Source: Sulfoacidibacillus ferrooxidans
Lineage (GTDB): Bacteria; Bacillota; Bacilli; Alicyclobacillales; SLC66
NCBI RefSeq assembly: GCF_022606465.1
Contig: NZ_JALBUF010000003.1
Location: forward strand, 186,001-250,000
Direction of reading: 5' to 3'
DNA length: 64,000 nt
Shown piece by piece: positions 46,986 to 55,614 of this stretch. A model generated the notes under the pieces. That model was not told the origin of the DNA, did no database searches, and saw only the letters and a list, made by a program, of their open reading frames with translations. Every line of letters begins with the position of its first letter. Position 1 is the stretch's first letter. The translations under genes were made by a program, and so were the position numbers.

Positions 46986-47067
46986 GTACTACCATAGATC
47001 GTCATCAAACCCTCTTCTGATCCACAGATGTTCCCAAAGACGATTTTTAAGGAGCATGTAGTTACCC

Positions 47068-47742
47068 ATGATGACTCATAACTTGTTAGATGACGAATCC
47101 ATAGAATGGATTCGCAAAAGGGACTACCACACAAACATATGGGCTGGAGGCGAGACTACTCAGATAGCTATATATCCAAGAGATAGTGAGTATACATCAC
47201 GATCGTTTATATGGAGGCTGAGCTATGCAACAGTCACAGCAGATCAATCTACCTTCACTCCCCTACCTGGAATTCGCAGAAAACTACTGATACTAGAAGG
47301 AGCAATGTCTCTTACACATGAACATCATCACCACAAACATTTGACGCCGTTCGCACAAGATGAGTTTGACGGATCGTGGACTACGCATAGTAAAGGACAA
47401 GCTCGCGACTTCAATTTGATGATGTCATCAAATTGTTTCGGTAGACTAGCCGCTCTGGATCTACAGAAAAATCCACAGACAGTACACTTATCAGATGATC
47501 AACATCGTTCGTATGGAATACGGACAGATGCATTTTTCTGCGTCCATGACGCTGCTTCTGTTTCCGTGAGTGGAATATCTACACCACAACTACCCATAGC
47601 TACTCAACATTTTCAATTAGAAAAAAATGATACTCTTCTCATTACACAAAATATCAATCGTCGTTCACACGTACATACTGTGCGCTTACATGCTCTAGAA
47701 CCATCTTTTTCGACGATCATCCATGCCACCATGTATTACTAA
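47068..47742 (+). CDS. HutD-family protein
   Basis: About 224 residues of the HutD (cupin-like bicupin) family. It has WAGGETTQIAIYPRDSEYTSRSFIWRLSYATV, where the family has GG.T..i.iyP and wRiS.A.v, then FTPLPGIRRKLLILEG and ARDFNLMM near 110. HutD is linked to histidine utilisation, but no hut genes are here. RBS AAGGAG is 13 nt from the first ATG, a long spacing, so the start is slightly uncertain. It is cargo inside the gerE element. Confidence 0.8.
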   Translation: MMTHNLLDDESIEWIRKRDYHTNIWAGGETTQIAIYPRDSEYTSRSFIWRLSYATVTADQSTFTPLPGIRRKLLILEGAMSLTHEHHHHKHLTPFAQDEFDGSWTTHSKGQARDFNLMMSSNCFGRLAALDLQKNPQTVHLSDDQHRSYGIRTDAFFCVHDAASVSVSGISTPQLPIATQHFQLEKNDTLLITQNINRRSHVHTVRLHALEPSFSTIIHATMYY

Positions 47743-47837
47743 CTGCTTTCTTGTACAAAGAAATTCATAAAAAGCGTGAACACGGGGAAATGTATGTAGT
47801 GATATGCTGATTCTAGCCAGAAAGGTGTTATGAATGG

Positions 47838-48482
47838 ATGCGGTATGTTACTACTACATGTGTCTTTATTCTTGCGGTTTTTATGTTCTTAACACCTTTT
47901 AGCAGTGCTAAAACACAGGTAAAACCGCTCTATGTAACTTTTGACGATGGTCCTTCTTTACAATACACCCCTCCTATTTTAGATATTCTGCGTAAAGAAC
48001 ATTGCAAAGCTACTTTTTTTATTTTAGGCTATCGTGCACTTGAATGCCCACCCATCATTCGACGTGAAATTCGGGAAGGTCATCAGATAGGAAGTCATGG
48101 ATATGACCACCAGAATCTTGCCCTCGCCAATGCAACGACGATTCAAGAACAAATACGTAAAGCAGATGATGCAATTATTCGCGCAGGCGGTATCCGTCCT
48201 CTCTATTATCGACCACCTTATGGAGCGCTCGATTCACAAAAAAACGCCATCATTCAACAATGTGGTCATCCCATTAAACGTTGGGATGTAGATTCATTAG
48301 ATTGGAAAGCCACAACAAAAGAATCGATTATCTCTCTCGTAGAAAAACAAGTAAAACCAGGTTCAGTCATCCTATTTCACGATGGCATTACACAAAGTCA
48401 GTTCACCGCACTTGCACTTCCCATTATTATTCGCGATTTGCGTAAACAAGGATTTGTCTTTCGTGTTCTTCCTCCTAGATAG
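47838..48482 (+). CDS. Exported polysaccharide deacetylase (CE4 family)
   Basis: A 214-residue protein with a signal peptide (about 1–24, ending FSSAKT) and one NodB domain. Catalytic and metal motifs are all there: YVTFDDGPS (Asp36/37), IGSHGYDHQNL with the two zinc His, YYRPPYGAL, RWDVDSLDWK and ILFHDGI. It should deacetylate peptidoglycan or another N-acetylglycan outside the membrane. The family includes sporulation cortex enzymes such as PdaA, so a spore role is possible. Cargo of the gerE element. Confidence 0.92.
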   Translation: MRYVTTTCVFILAVFMFLTPFSSAKTQVKPLYVTFDDGPSLQYTPPILDILRKEHCKATFFILGYRALECPPIIRREIREGHQIGSHGYDHQNLALANATTIQEQIRKADDAIIRAGGIRPLYYRPPYGALDSQKNAIIQQCGHPIKRWDVDSLDWKATTKESIISLVEKQVKPGSVILFHDGITQSQFTALALPIIIRDLRKQGFVFRVLPPR

Positions 48483-48483
48483 G

Positions 48484-48517
48484 CTACGGCGTACCCATTG
48501 TGATCAATACGCCGTAG
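48484..48517. terminator. Hairpin between convergent deacetylase and permease genes
   Basis: CTACGGCGTA (48484–48493) and TACGCCGTAG (48508–48517) pair perfectly over 10 bp with a 14-nt loop. T-tracts are poor on both sides (TCTTGTCTATTT on plus). Confidence 0.6.
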
Positions 48518-48538
48518 TCTTGTCTATTTGATGCTATG

Positions 48539-50146
48539 TTACAGTAATGCCGTGCGCTCTTGACGCGATTGTTCAACCGCTTCTAGAGCCTCTTCTACGT
48601 CTTTTGTACGATACCCACTCTGTACGCCAACGTAAAAAAATACAAGTGAAGTCATGGCGACAATCACCATGTCCCATGGATAAGCAATCCAATTTTTCAA
48701 CTCGCCAAGTTTAGTTGATCCAGCATATGAAAAGAAAAGCATGACAAGTAAATATAGAATTAGCCAAATCCCACTTTTGAACGATTGACCACTTGGACGT
48801 TCGATTTCACTTGGCAGCAACAATGAAAAAATCCCATACAAAATGATGCCAATAAGAAGTGCAATCAATAGCTTAGAATCAATGGCCCAACCAGTCCAAT
48901 AAATGATTAACGATCCAATAACAAAGGCAAGCGGAGAAATAATACTCGCTCCTGCTAGGCGGTATGGCCTGATTGCATCACTTGCTGTTTTACGCAGCAC
49001 AGTAAGTGATACCGGTCCAATGATATACGTAAAGACTGTTGCAGATGACACTAATCCGACTAGAGATTGCCATGAGGGAAATGGTAACAAGAAAATTAAT
49101 CCTAAAATAAAAGCTGAAATAAGCGCTACATATGGTACACCTGTGCGTTGATCAACCTTTGCTAAAGCACGTGGAAAGTACCCGTTATTAGCCAATGCAT
49201 ATAAAACTCTTGTCGTAGAGGCAATGTAAACATTCCCAGTTCCTGCAGGTGAAATAATGGCATCTGCATATAACAGAACTGCCATCCACCCTAAATTTAA
49301 GCTGACAGCCAATTGTGCAAATGGTGCGTTAAATGACACGCTTGGCCATCCATGAGAAAGTGCTGACGGACTAACACCGGCAACAAAGACTAATTGTAAG
49401 AGAACATACAAAACGACTCCAACAACAATAGAAATGAGTAACGCAAGAGGTACATCTCGTTGCGGATTACGTGCTTCCCCAGCTAAATCAAGCGCTTGGC
49501 GAAATCCTAAATAAGCGAACACGACTCCTGATGTTGCTACCGCAACTAAAATACCAGAGCTACCTTCAGGAGCAAACCCACCAGCAGAAGTAAGGTTACC
49601 CCAATGCAATCCTGTAAACAAAAAGATAATAATTGTTAGCGTTGGCATGATAAATTTCACAAAGGTAATCGTTGTATTGACCTTTGCAAAGTAACGCACA
49701 CCAAAATAGTTCACTAAGAAAAATCCAAACATTAAAATGGCCGCACAGGTAAGACCAAAACCTGTCAAGAGATTGGTATGCGAGTTCCAAAGTTGTGGAA
49801 ACCAATGCGATGCATATTGCATCACACCTTCCGCCTCCACTGCTGGCACAGAGGAATAGGCAATCCACGCCGCCCACCCCATGATAAAACTTGTTACGTG
49901 TCCATGGCTATAATGAGGATAACGCACAATTGAACCAGACTCCGGGAGCATACCCCCTAACTCAGAATATACCAATCCTATAAAGAGAACTGCAATTCCC
50001 CCAATGATCCAAGACACAATCGAAGCAGGTCCAGCATCTTGGGCCGCATAGAGTGCCCCAAACAACCATCCAGAGCCGATAATTCCTCCTACAGAAGCCA
50101 TCGTTAAGTCAAGAAATGATAGATCTTTTTTTAATCCAGTATGCAT
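48539..50146 (-). CDS. APC-superfamily amino acid permease
   Basis: A 535-residue membrane protein with 12–13 helices. Helix 1 has the APC substrate signature SVGGIIGSGWLFG, and helix 6/7 shows FAYLGFRQALDLAGEARNPQRDVP, as in many amino-acid:proton symporters. The substrate is not readable. ATG 50146 lies 11 nt from AAAAGGGGG; the frame extends to 50191. A c-di-AMP riboswitch stands directly upstream, so import is probably shut down when c-di-AMP is high, tying it to potassium or osmolyte balance. Confidence 0.88.
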   Translation of the reverse strand: MHTGLKKDLSFLDLTMASVGGIIGSGWLFGALYAAQDAGPASIVSWIIGGIAVLFIGLVYSELGGMLPESGSIVRYPHYSHGHVTSFIMGWAAWIAYSSVPAVEAEGVMQYASHWFPQLWNSHTNLLTGFGLTCAAILMFGFFLVNYFGVRYFAKVNTTITFVKFIMPTLTIIIFLFTGLHWGNLTSAGGFAPEGSSGILVAVATSGVVFAYLGFRQALDLAGEARNPQRDVPLALLISIVVGVVLYVLLQLVFVAGVSPSALSHGWPSVSFNAPFAQLAVSLNLGWMAVLLYADAIISPAGTGNVYIASTTRVLYALANNGYFPRALAKVDQRTGVPYVALISAFILGLIFLLPFPSWQSLVGLVSSATVFTYIIGPVSLTVLRKTASDAIRPYRLAGASIISPLAFVIGSLIIYWTGWAIDSKLLIALLIGIILYGIFSLLLPSEIERPSGQSFKSGIWLILYLLVMLFFSYAGSTKLGELKNWIAYPWDMVIVAMTSLVFFYVGVQSGYRTKDVEEALEAVEQSRQERTALL

Positions 50147-50182
50147 TCTCGAGACTGCCCCCTTTTTTAAAACGTGTGAAAA

Positions 50183-50385
50183 TAACCACATGGCACCCGT
50201 GGTTTGAATTCAGATCATGAGGTAAACAAGTCATCGGAATATGTAGAATGGCGATGACATTCCTACTATTCGCCTACGAGGTTAGCTGACGGGTTCGGCG
50301 AGCCATTCGCCTAAGAGAGGATTGTGGGCACAACCCTCTCTACTCACCCCAGAATCGTGGTTCCCCCGTTTCGTTTACAAAACGA
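50183..50385 (-). promoter_or_regulatory. c-di-AMP riboswitch (ydaO/yuaA class) upstream of the permease
   Basis: The minus strand contains the class hallmarks in order: GGGGGAACCACGATTCTGGG then GTGAGTAGAGAGGGTTG, and CCGAACCCGTCAGCTAACC followed by TCGTAGGCG (revcomp of 50272–50298). Downstream, AACCACG and TGTGGTT (about 50190–50211) form a stem followed by ATTTTC, a possible terminator. c-di-AMP binding normally turns such genes off. Confidence 0.92.
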
Positions 50386-50466
50386 ATTCGGCCCTTATAA
50401 AAATGTCACAGTGGACATTAGGAAGTTAGCTATCAAAAGTAAGTATAGCACAAATCATTGTTAATC

Positions 50467-51273
50467 TTAATGAAACGCACAACACATGAGGCCAAAGTAA
50501 GTGGGCACTTCATAGGAAAGGAACTCTACCTTGCGCTCATTGGGAGCGATCGCCCCAGCTAGCATTAATGCTTGCCAAATACCGTCTGGTTTAGCATGTT
50601 CAATAAACTCAGGCTCAAACTGCATCATTCCCTCCAAATGTGCAGTGTGTAAAAGTGTAACTACTTGCTCATCCAATTGTCTTGCCGCTTCATGAAATCC
50701 ATACGGTCCTGTTTCGTCATGAGCGTGAGACCAATCGCAACTAGCAATAAGACCAACACGTTTACCAGACTGTGCAACAGCTTCAGCCATTGCAGATCCA
50801 AATAGTAAGTGATCTTCAAAACTAAGTGATCGCGATGGAGTAATCACGACAATAGACGTTTCTGGCATGAAATAAAGTGGTACTACGACACCCCAGTCTA
50901 GTGGCATACAGGATAACGGTCCTTCACTCGTAGCAAAGCCTAAAGTAGCTACCGGAAGTCCTTTTTTCTTTGCATGATCTGCGATAGCGCCTGCAAGCAT
51001 CCGATCTACTTTTCTGTCCATGGATATCTTTGCTCCGTAATCCTCCATTTCGCCAAACATATGTTCACAATTAACTATGGCAAATTGTTCATCAATCCGT
51101 GTACCATGTGGTGTAAGTACAATGATCGTATCCGGGTTGGACTGTTTCATCGAGGCGCCTAAACTCTCCATACTAAGACGCGTTTTTTTCATGAGTTCCG
51201 GGTACGGCTTAGCCAATTCCTCAATGATTTCTGATCCATGAGGGGTGATACAAGCAAAAACAAATGGATTCAA
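50467..51273 (-). CDS. Class III extradiol dioxygenase-like protein (LigB superfamily)
   Basis: A 268-residue protein with the LigB-fold metal residues: ACITPHGSEII at the N-terminus, IIVLTPHGTRID near 50 and IASCDWSHAHDETGPYG near 180. These enzymes open catechol-type rings using Fe(II); related proteins occur beside AMMECR1/MEMO genes. No catechol pathway genes accompany it, so the substrate is unknown. It is separated from the downstream permease by the riboswitch. Cargo of the gerE element. Confidence 0.85.
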   Translation of the reverse strand: MNPFVFACITPHGSEIIEELAKPYPELMKKTRLSMESLGASMKQSNPDTIIVLTPHGTRIDEQFAIVNCEHMFGEMEDYGAKISMDRKVDRMLAGAIADHAKKKGLPVATLGFATSEGPLSCMPLDWGVVVPLYFMPETSIVVITPSRSLSFEDHLLFGSAMAEAVAQSGKRVGLIASCDWSHAHDETGPYGFHEAARQLDEQVVTLLHTAHLEGMMQFEPEFIEHAKPDGIWQALMLAGAIAPNERKVEFLSYEVPTYFGLMCCAFH

Positions 51274-51399
51274 ATAGACTCTCTCCCCTGTTCTAATGGT
51301 TTTTTATCCATCTTATCTACCTAAGAGTACACGATTGCATAAGAAGCCTCAACCGTCCGTTTTACAACTATCCAATGTAAGCATACTAGACTGCACTAC

Positions 51400-51428
51400 A
51401 TGACAGACATAGCTTTGTTTTGTATACT
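51400..51428 (+). promoter_or_regulatory. Promoter of the FUSC gene
   Basis: ATGACA (51400–51405), 17-nt spacer, TGTATACT extended -10 (TATACT 51423–51428). It lies about 100 nt before the FUSC start in the divergent region 51274–51524. Confidence 0.7.
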
Positions 51429-51524
51429 AAGCACACGCATGACAATGTCTTATGATAAGTAGAATGATCATGATAGAGGACTGAGCGATCTCGCACCGGT
51501 TGTATACCAAAGGATGATTAACCA

Positions 51525-53660
51525 TTGAAAAAGAAAAAAAGAATGAGCTACATAAACTCGTTACTTCGGTTAGACATGGGACAAATCACATGGCGTCAGG
51601 CATTGCGCAATGCTTTAGGAATCTCGCTGCCTCTCATCGCAGGAGTGCTATGTGGGCATATCCTTTACGGACTAGGGGGGGCGGTAGGTGCTCTCGTAGC
51701 AGGTTTTGCATCCATGACAGGCACCTATCGCAAACGTCTGCGCACGATGCTATTAACAGCTGTTTGGATGAGCGTGGCCACATTTATTGGTGCGGCCACA
51801 GGCAATATTTTATGGTTTGCAGTATTTGTCATGATGATCAGTGGATTCATCGCTGGATTATTAGTCGCTGTAAGTCCTGAAGCTGCACAAATTGGGCTGC
51901 TCTCTACAAACTCCCTCATTCTGATTGCAAACTTTCCCGAAACACCACTGCATGCATTCTATCAAGGACTACTTGTAGCAGCAGGAGCGCTGATCCAAAT
52001 CATCCTTATGATGATTGATAATGCAGTGCGTCCATCTCCAACTGAAGCTTCTGACGTAGCTACTGTCTTTAAGGCATTATCCGCCTATGCCAAAGCTCGT
52101 ACACGCGATGCAGATGTACTTGTTGCAAGGTCATTCCTCATAGCCAATTCATCATTAAAAGATTCTTCTCTGAAAACAAGTTATTGGTATCACTTGTCTC
52201 ATCTTCTAGATATAGCAGAACGCTTACGCCTCGATATTGTAGCTTTAGATGGAGCTTTTTTTATGCATAGAGAACATGGCACCCATGCCGAACGTGTAAG
52301 TCATATTGAACTCTACCAACATCTTATTCGCACTGTTTTGCAGCAGGTGAGTGAGATTCTTGCAAAAGTCAGCCCCATTATCAAGAAGAATGCACTCGTT
52401 GATCCGTCTTTTGCGGACTCTGTATCTCAGTTACAAAAGCTTATTTCCACTACTATGATCTCTACGCTAGACCATGAGGATCGAGCACAAGAACTAAAAG
52501 AACGTCTAAACGACCTCATAAGCCGTTTACTTGACATGAGTAACTTTATTACTTCCGGTCAACCTTCACTTGAGATAACAATGACAACAAAAGAAATGCC
52601 TACACTGAGAAGGTCTACTTTATCTGTCATCCATGACGTGTCCTCTACTTTAAAAGCCAATGTAACACTGCGCTCATCTGCTTTTCGACATGCCATCAGA
52701 CTTTCAGGAACACTTACAGTAGCTGTATTGCTTTACCGTTTCTTACACTTACCGCGCGGTTACTGGATCCCACTAACCGCTCTCATTATTTTAAAGCCTG
52801 ATTTTTTCACAACGTTTAGTCGAGGATCTGCAAGGATTCTCGGCACTCTTTTAGGTGTAGCTTTCACAACTCTATTCATGATATTTATTCCTGACTCTCA
52901 CCATCTACTTGGACTTTCACTTGTCGTACTTTTTGCGTGGGCACTCTATACGACCATTAATTTCAACTATACAATTTATACCACTTTATTAACGGCTGAA
53001 GTAGTTGTACTGCTATCATTTTTCGAACAAAGCGCACCACTTGCTACGGCAATGGATCGTCTGATCGATACAGCAATTGGCGGCATATTAGCATTTGTTG
53101 CATATGCAATATGGCCGACATGGCAACGAAGAAATGTTCCGGAAAGTTTTAACCGGCTCATTGTTGCAGAACAGAAATACTTTCATGCAGTATTTCATCT
53201 CGATTCTAATACATCGAAGTACCGCAAAAATACACGTTTAGCCCGCACGAATACGGTAACCGTTGTAGAACAAGCACTGGCAGAACCAGTGCAACTCAAA
53301 CTACCTGTTGTCAATATCATGGGGCTTCTCACTGGATTACATCGTTTTGCAGACACACTAGTTGCCTTAGAAGCAAATTCTGATACGATACTGGCACCAT
53401 ATATAGAGCAACCTGATGTACAACATTTTATTGCGGCTACTGAAGCCGCATTAAATAGCTTGGAACAATTATTGGTCGCACGAATGATAGCTACAACAAA
53501 CACACAATTCAATACTATAGAGACCTCTGTACAGTTGAAAGAAATAGAAGATGCTATACATGTCCATACGAACCATATACCACCTGCACTAGAAGAGATA
53601 TTTGTTAGACTTGCAAGTAACATTGGCACTATGAATCGCATGCTAAGTTCTATCGAATAG
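51525..53660 (+). CDS. FUSC-family membrane transporter/efflux protein
   Basis: A 711-residue protein with two hydrophobic blocks (about 25–165 and 390–525), each of 5–6 helices, followed by cytoplasmic domains, the FUSC/aromatic-acid exporter layout. The second block has YWIPLTALIILKPDFFTTFSRGSARILGTLLG, a signature of this family. Relatives export aromatic acids (AaeB, FusC), and here it lies divergent from a ring-cleavage dioxygenase, so a shared aromatic substrate is possible. TTG 51525 follows AGGATG; ATG 51543 has no RBS. Cargo of the gerE element. Confidence 0.88.
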   Translation: MKKKKRMSYINSLLRLDMGQITWRQALRNALGISLPLIAGVLCGHILYGLGGAVGALVAGFASMTGTYRKRLRTMLLTAVWMSVATFIGAATGNILWFAVFVMMISGFIAGLLVAVSPEAAQIGLLSTNSLILIANFPETPLHAFYQGLLVAAGALIQIILMMIDNAVRPSPTEASDVATVFKALSAYAKARTRDADVLVARSFLIANSSLKDSSLKTSYWYHLSHLLDIAERLRLDIVALDGAFFMHREHGTHAERVSHIELYQHLIRTVLQQVSEILAKVSPIIKKNALVDPSFADSVSQLQKLISTTMISTLDHEDRAQELKERLNDLISRLLDMSNFITSGQPSLEITMTTKEMPTLRRSTLSVIHDVSSTLKANVTLRSSAFRHAIRLSGTLTVAVLLYRFLHLPRGYWIPLTALIILKPDFFTTFSRGSARILGTLLGVAFTTLFMIFIPDSHHLLGLSLVVLFAWALYTTINFNYTIYTTLLTAEVVVLLSFFEQSAPLATAMDRLIDTAIGGILAFVAYAIWPTWQRRNVPESFNRLIVAEQKYFHAVFHLDSNTSKYRKNTRLARTNTVTVVEQALAEPVQLKLPVVNIMGLLTGLHRFADTLVALEANSDTILAPYIEQPDVQHFIAATEAALNSLEQLLVARMIATTNTQFNTIETSVQLKEIEDAIHVHTNHIPPALEEIFVRLASNIGTMNRMLSSIE

Positions 53661-53675
53661 TAGCATGCGATTCAT
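53631..53675. terminator. 15-bp hairpin spanning the FUSC stop codon
   Basis: ATGAATCGCATGCTA (53631–53645) and TAGCATGCGATTCAT (53661–53675) pair perfectly around a 15-nt loop that contains the FUSC stop. It stands between convergent genes and has no T-tract. Confidence 0.65.
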
Positions 53676-53682
53676 ATGGACA

Positions 53683-55443
53683 TTATTTAGCTGTAATATA
53701 AGGGCTTTTGGCAGACGCTGAAACGTCGAAACCATCCCACATGCCAGAATCTTCTTGACCATCAGAGACAGCAGATACCACTCCATACTTTCCAGTGTGT
53801 ATTGCCTTAAACTGAAAATCTTGTTCTTGTCCATATGGTATTCCTACTGTGGGATTCACAGTTGATGCTCCTTTAAATGCAGGAGTAAAAGCGCCTGCTT
53901 GAATTTCACGAAAGGGTACGATCATCGCGCTATTATAGACTAAGGATTGTTCATTCTTAAACAGGACAAAAACAGTCCACCCCACCGGGACAACAATTGT
54001 CATATATCCATTGGCATATCCATCAAAGTCAATATCACCAAGTGCCGTTTGAGTAGCGATTAACAGGATATGCACTTGTTTTTTTCTAGCGTCAATCGTC
54101 ATCCACTTTTTTGTCAATCCGCGATTAGAAAAGTGATCTCTTTGATTAGCATATTGTTCAATGTTTTTCAGTGTGGTATCACCTTGTGCGGGAATATCAT
54201 ACAGATGAAGACTCACGATTAACATCATGGTAGCTAGTGCACTATAGAGTAACGGAGCCCTGCGAACAACAGGTGCAAGAGACTTCTCTACTTTTGCTAA
54301 AAATGTTTTTAACCAAAGAAAAATAGCTGGTATATCCACACTATCCTGTACCCACAACGATGCAATGATCAGGGCGAAGATTGGAGAAGTGTTAGGATCA
54401 GTACCTACACCGCCCACAACACCAAAATCTTGTCCTACCCACCACGTAAATAAAAGCCAGGTAAAAGTAAGGATCATTGTAAATCGTTTAGCGATTTTAA
54501 ACCAAAATATAACCGCAAGTAACAACATCACGAATGAAAAAATGCCATTCCATAGCACCGCTGCTTGCGTCGCAATCGAAGAAATCGATTGAATTGGCAC
54601 TTGAAGAATAGCTGGTTGTGGCGTAGAGATCGAGTTTTCAAATAGCGAGGATATACCATTTGCATTCCAAAAGCCATCAGAAGGAACTATTTGCCATAAA
54701 GCACAAATAAACCAAAAAAGTGATACAAACGCTCGTTCTACTCTCCCCATTTTGCCTGTTATCCACAACTTCATTGGCATTAGAAGAAAAATAGCAGAAA
54801 CAACATAGAGAGTAACTGAACCAGGACTCCCTGTAATAAAGGATGGATTCCCTGTTAGAATGCCTCCTAGCCCTTCACCAAAAATCCAGACAAGCAATCC
54901 CCAGAAAATTGAGATCCATAAACCTGCTTTCCCAAGCCACTTATCTTTACCCACAAAGAGCAGGACAGCAATAGCTAACTGAATAATTGCCGCAAATACT
55001 GCCGATAGTAACTGATGATCAGTCCATAACTGAATTCCTTGGCCCATCATCCGTAAGTAAAATGCAGGTTGTCCTGCTAAGACTGGTGCCAACACCATAT
55101 CCACAAACATACTACTAGCCATCGGTGGTTGAATTTGTAATAGCCCATCAATAAACCAAAGTGCGGCTAATCCATACCATAAAAAAGATCTACCCAGTAA
55201 ATACACATGCACTTTCTTAGATCGTTGCTCCTCTAGCATCCCATGTTCATTCGCTGTATTGAGAGCGGAAAACGAATTTTTCAATTCAATGGTGTTCTGC
55301 TCTACTATGCGTGCCTTCCTTAGACCAACCATATAGACGATGGATACAATCATTAAAATGAGAAATCCAACCGTAGCGAGTAATAATGAATAAAATTGCT
55401 CAACCGTATGTACGCTTAAATATTTCAATAAATAATATGGCAT
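53683..55443 (-). CDS. Multi-helix membrane protein with C-terminal sulfocyanin-like cupredoxin domain lacking copper ligands
   Basis: A 586-residue protein. Residues 1–430 hold about 11 hydrophobic segments. After a membrane helix near 405–425, an extracytoplasmic domain (about 470–586) resembles sulfocyanin: ANGYMTIVVPVGWTVFVLFKN, LVYNSAMIVPF, and GKYGVVSAVSDGQEDSGMWD. In sulfocyanins and similar blue-copper proteins the second and third segments hold His, Cys, His and Met. Here Tyr, Ser and Gln/Glu stand at the first three and only Met is kept, so copper binding is unlikely. Function is unknown; GGAGG precedes the ATG. Cargo of the gerE element. Confidence 0.7.
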   Translation of the reverse strand: MPYYLLKYLSVHTVEQFYSLLLATVGFLILMIVSIVYMVGLRKARIVEQNTIELKNSFSALNTANEHGMLEEQRSKKVHVYLLGRSFLWYGLAALWFIDGLLQIQPPMASSMFVDMVLAPVLAGQPAFYLRMMGQGIQLWTDHQLLSAVFAAIIQLAIAVLLFVGKDKWLGKAGLWISIFWGLLVWIFGEGLGGILTGNPSFITGSPGSVTLYVVSAIFLLMPMKLWITGKMGRVERAFVSLFWFICALWQIVPSDGFWNANGISSLFENSISTPQPAILQVPIQSISSIATQAAVLWNGIFSFVMLLLAVIFWFKIAKRFTMILTFTWLLFTWWVGQDFGVVGGVGTDPNTSPIFALIIASLWVQDSVDIPAIFLWLKTFLAKVEKSLAPVVRRAPLLYSALATMMLIVSLHLYDIPAQGDTTLKNIEQYANQRDHFSNRGLTKKWMTIDARKKQVHILLIATQTALGDIDFDGYANGYMTIVVPVGWTVFVLFKNEQSLVYNSAMIVPFREIQAGAFTPAFKGASTVNPTVGIPYGQEQDFQFKAIHTGKYGVVSAVSDGQEDSGMWDGFDVSASAKSPYITAK

Positions 55444-55482
55444 AACTAATCCTCCGATAATAGATCCTTATTACGCTTATCA

Positions 55483-55511
55483 ATACTAGAATCTAAGATT
55501 AGCTATGTCAA
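55483..55511 (-). promoter_or_regulatory. Promoter of the sulfocyanin-domain gene
   Basis: Minus-strand TTGACA (55506–55511), 17-nt spacer, TAGTAT (55483–55488), 40 nt before the ATG at 55443. It lies within the element, 56 nt from its right end. Confidence 0.7.
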
Positions 55512-55566
55512 GGTCAAGGGTAGATAAGATCCATCCACATGCTATATAAAGGCTTTAGCGTTTTAT

Positions 55567-55614
55567 CTCACACCAATGACCATATCACATTAGAAATATG
55601 GTTACGTACTGTCT
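55567..55614. repeat. Right attachment site of the gerE-intervening element
   Basis: Element arm CTCACACCAATGACCATATC (55567–55586), core ACATTAGA (55587–55594), then gerE sequence to the right. Confidence 0.85.

Larger units (their letters stand above)
45080..55586. mobile_element. 10,507-bp serine-recombinase element interrupting gerE (skin-like)
   Basis: The segment lies exactly between two copies of ACATTAGA that sit at the same codon of the two gerE halves. It carries a large serine recombinase beside its left end, reading inward, a 57-aa ORF upstream of it, and six cargo genes. I see no phage structural, replication or lysis gene. Bringing the ends together gives an attP-like dyad with arms CTCACACCAATGACCATATC and, on the other side, the inverted counterpart (15 of 20 matches). 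Precise loss would restore gerE in frame. Known analogues are skin in sigK and SPβ in spsM. Developmental excision is inferred, not shown. Confidence 0.9.

Noticed and set aside
45080-55586. Prophage
   Set aside because: No capsid, tail, portal, terminase, lysis or replication gene can be seen, only a recombinase and metabolic cargo.
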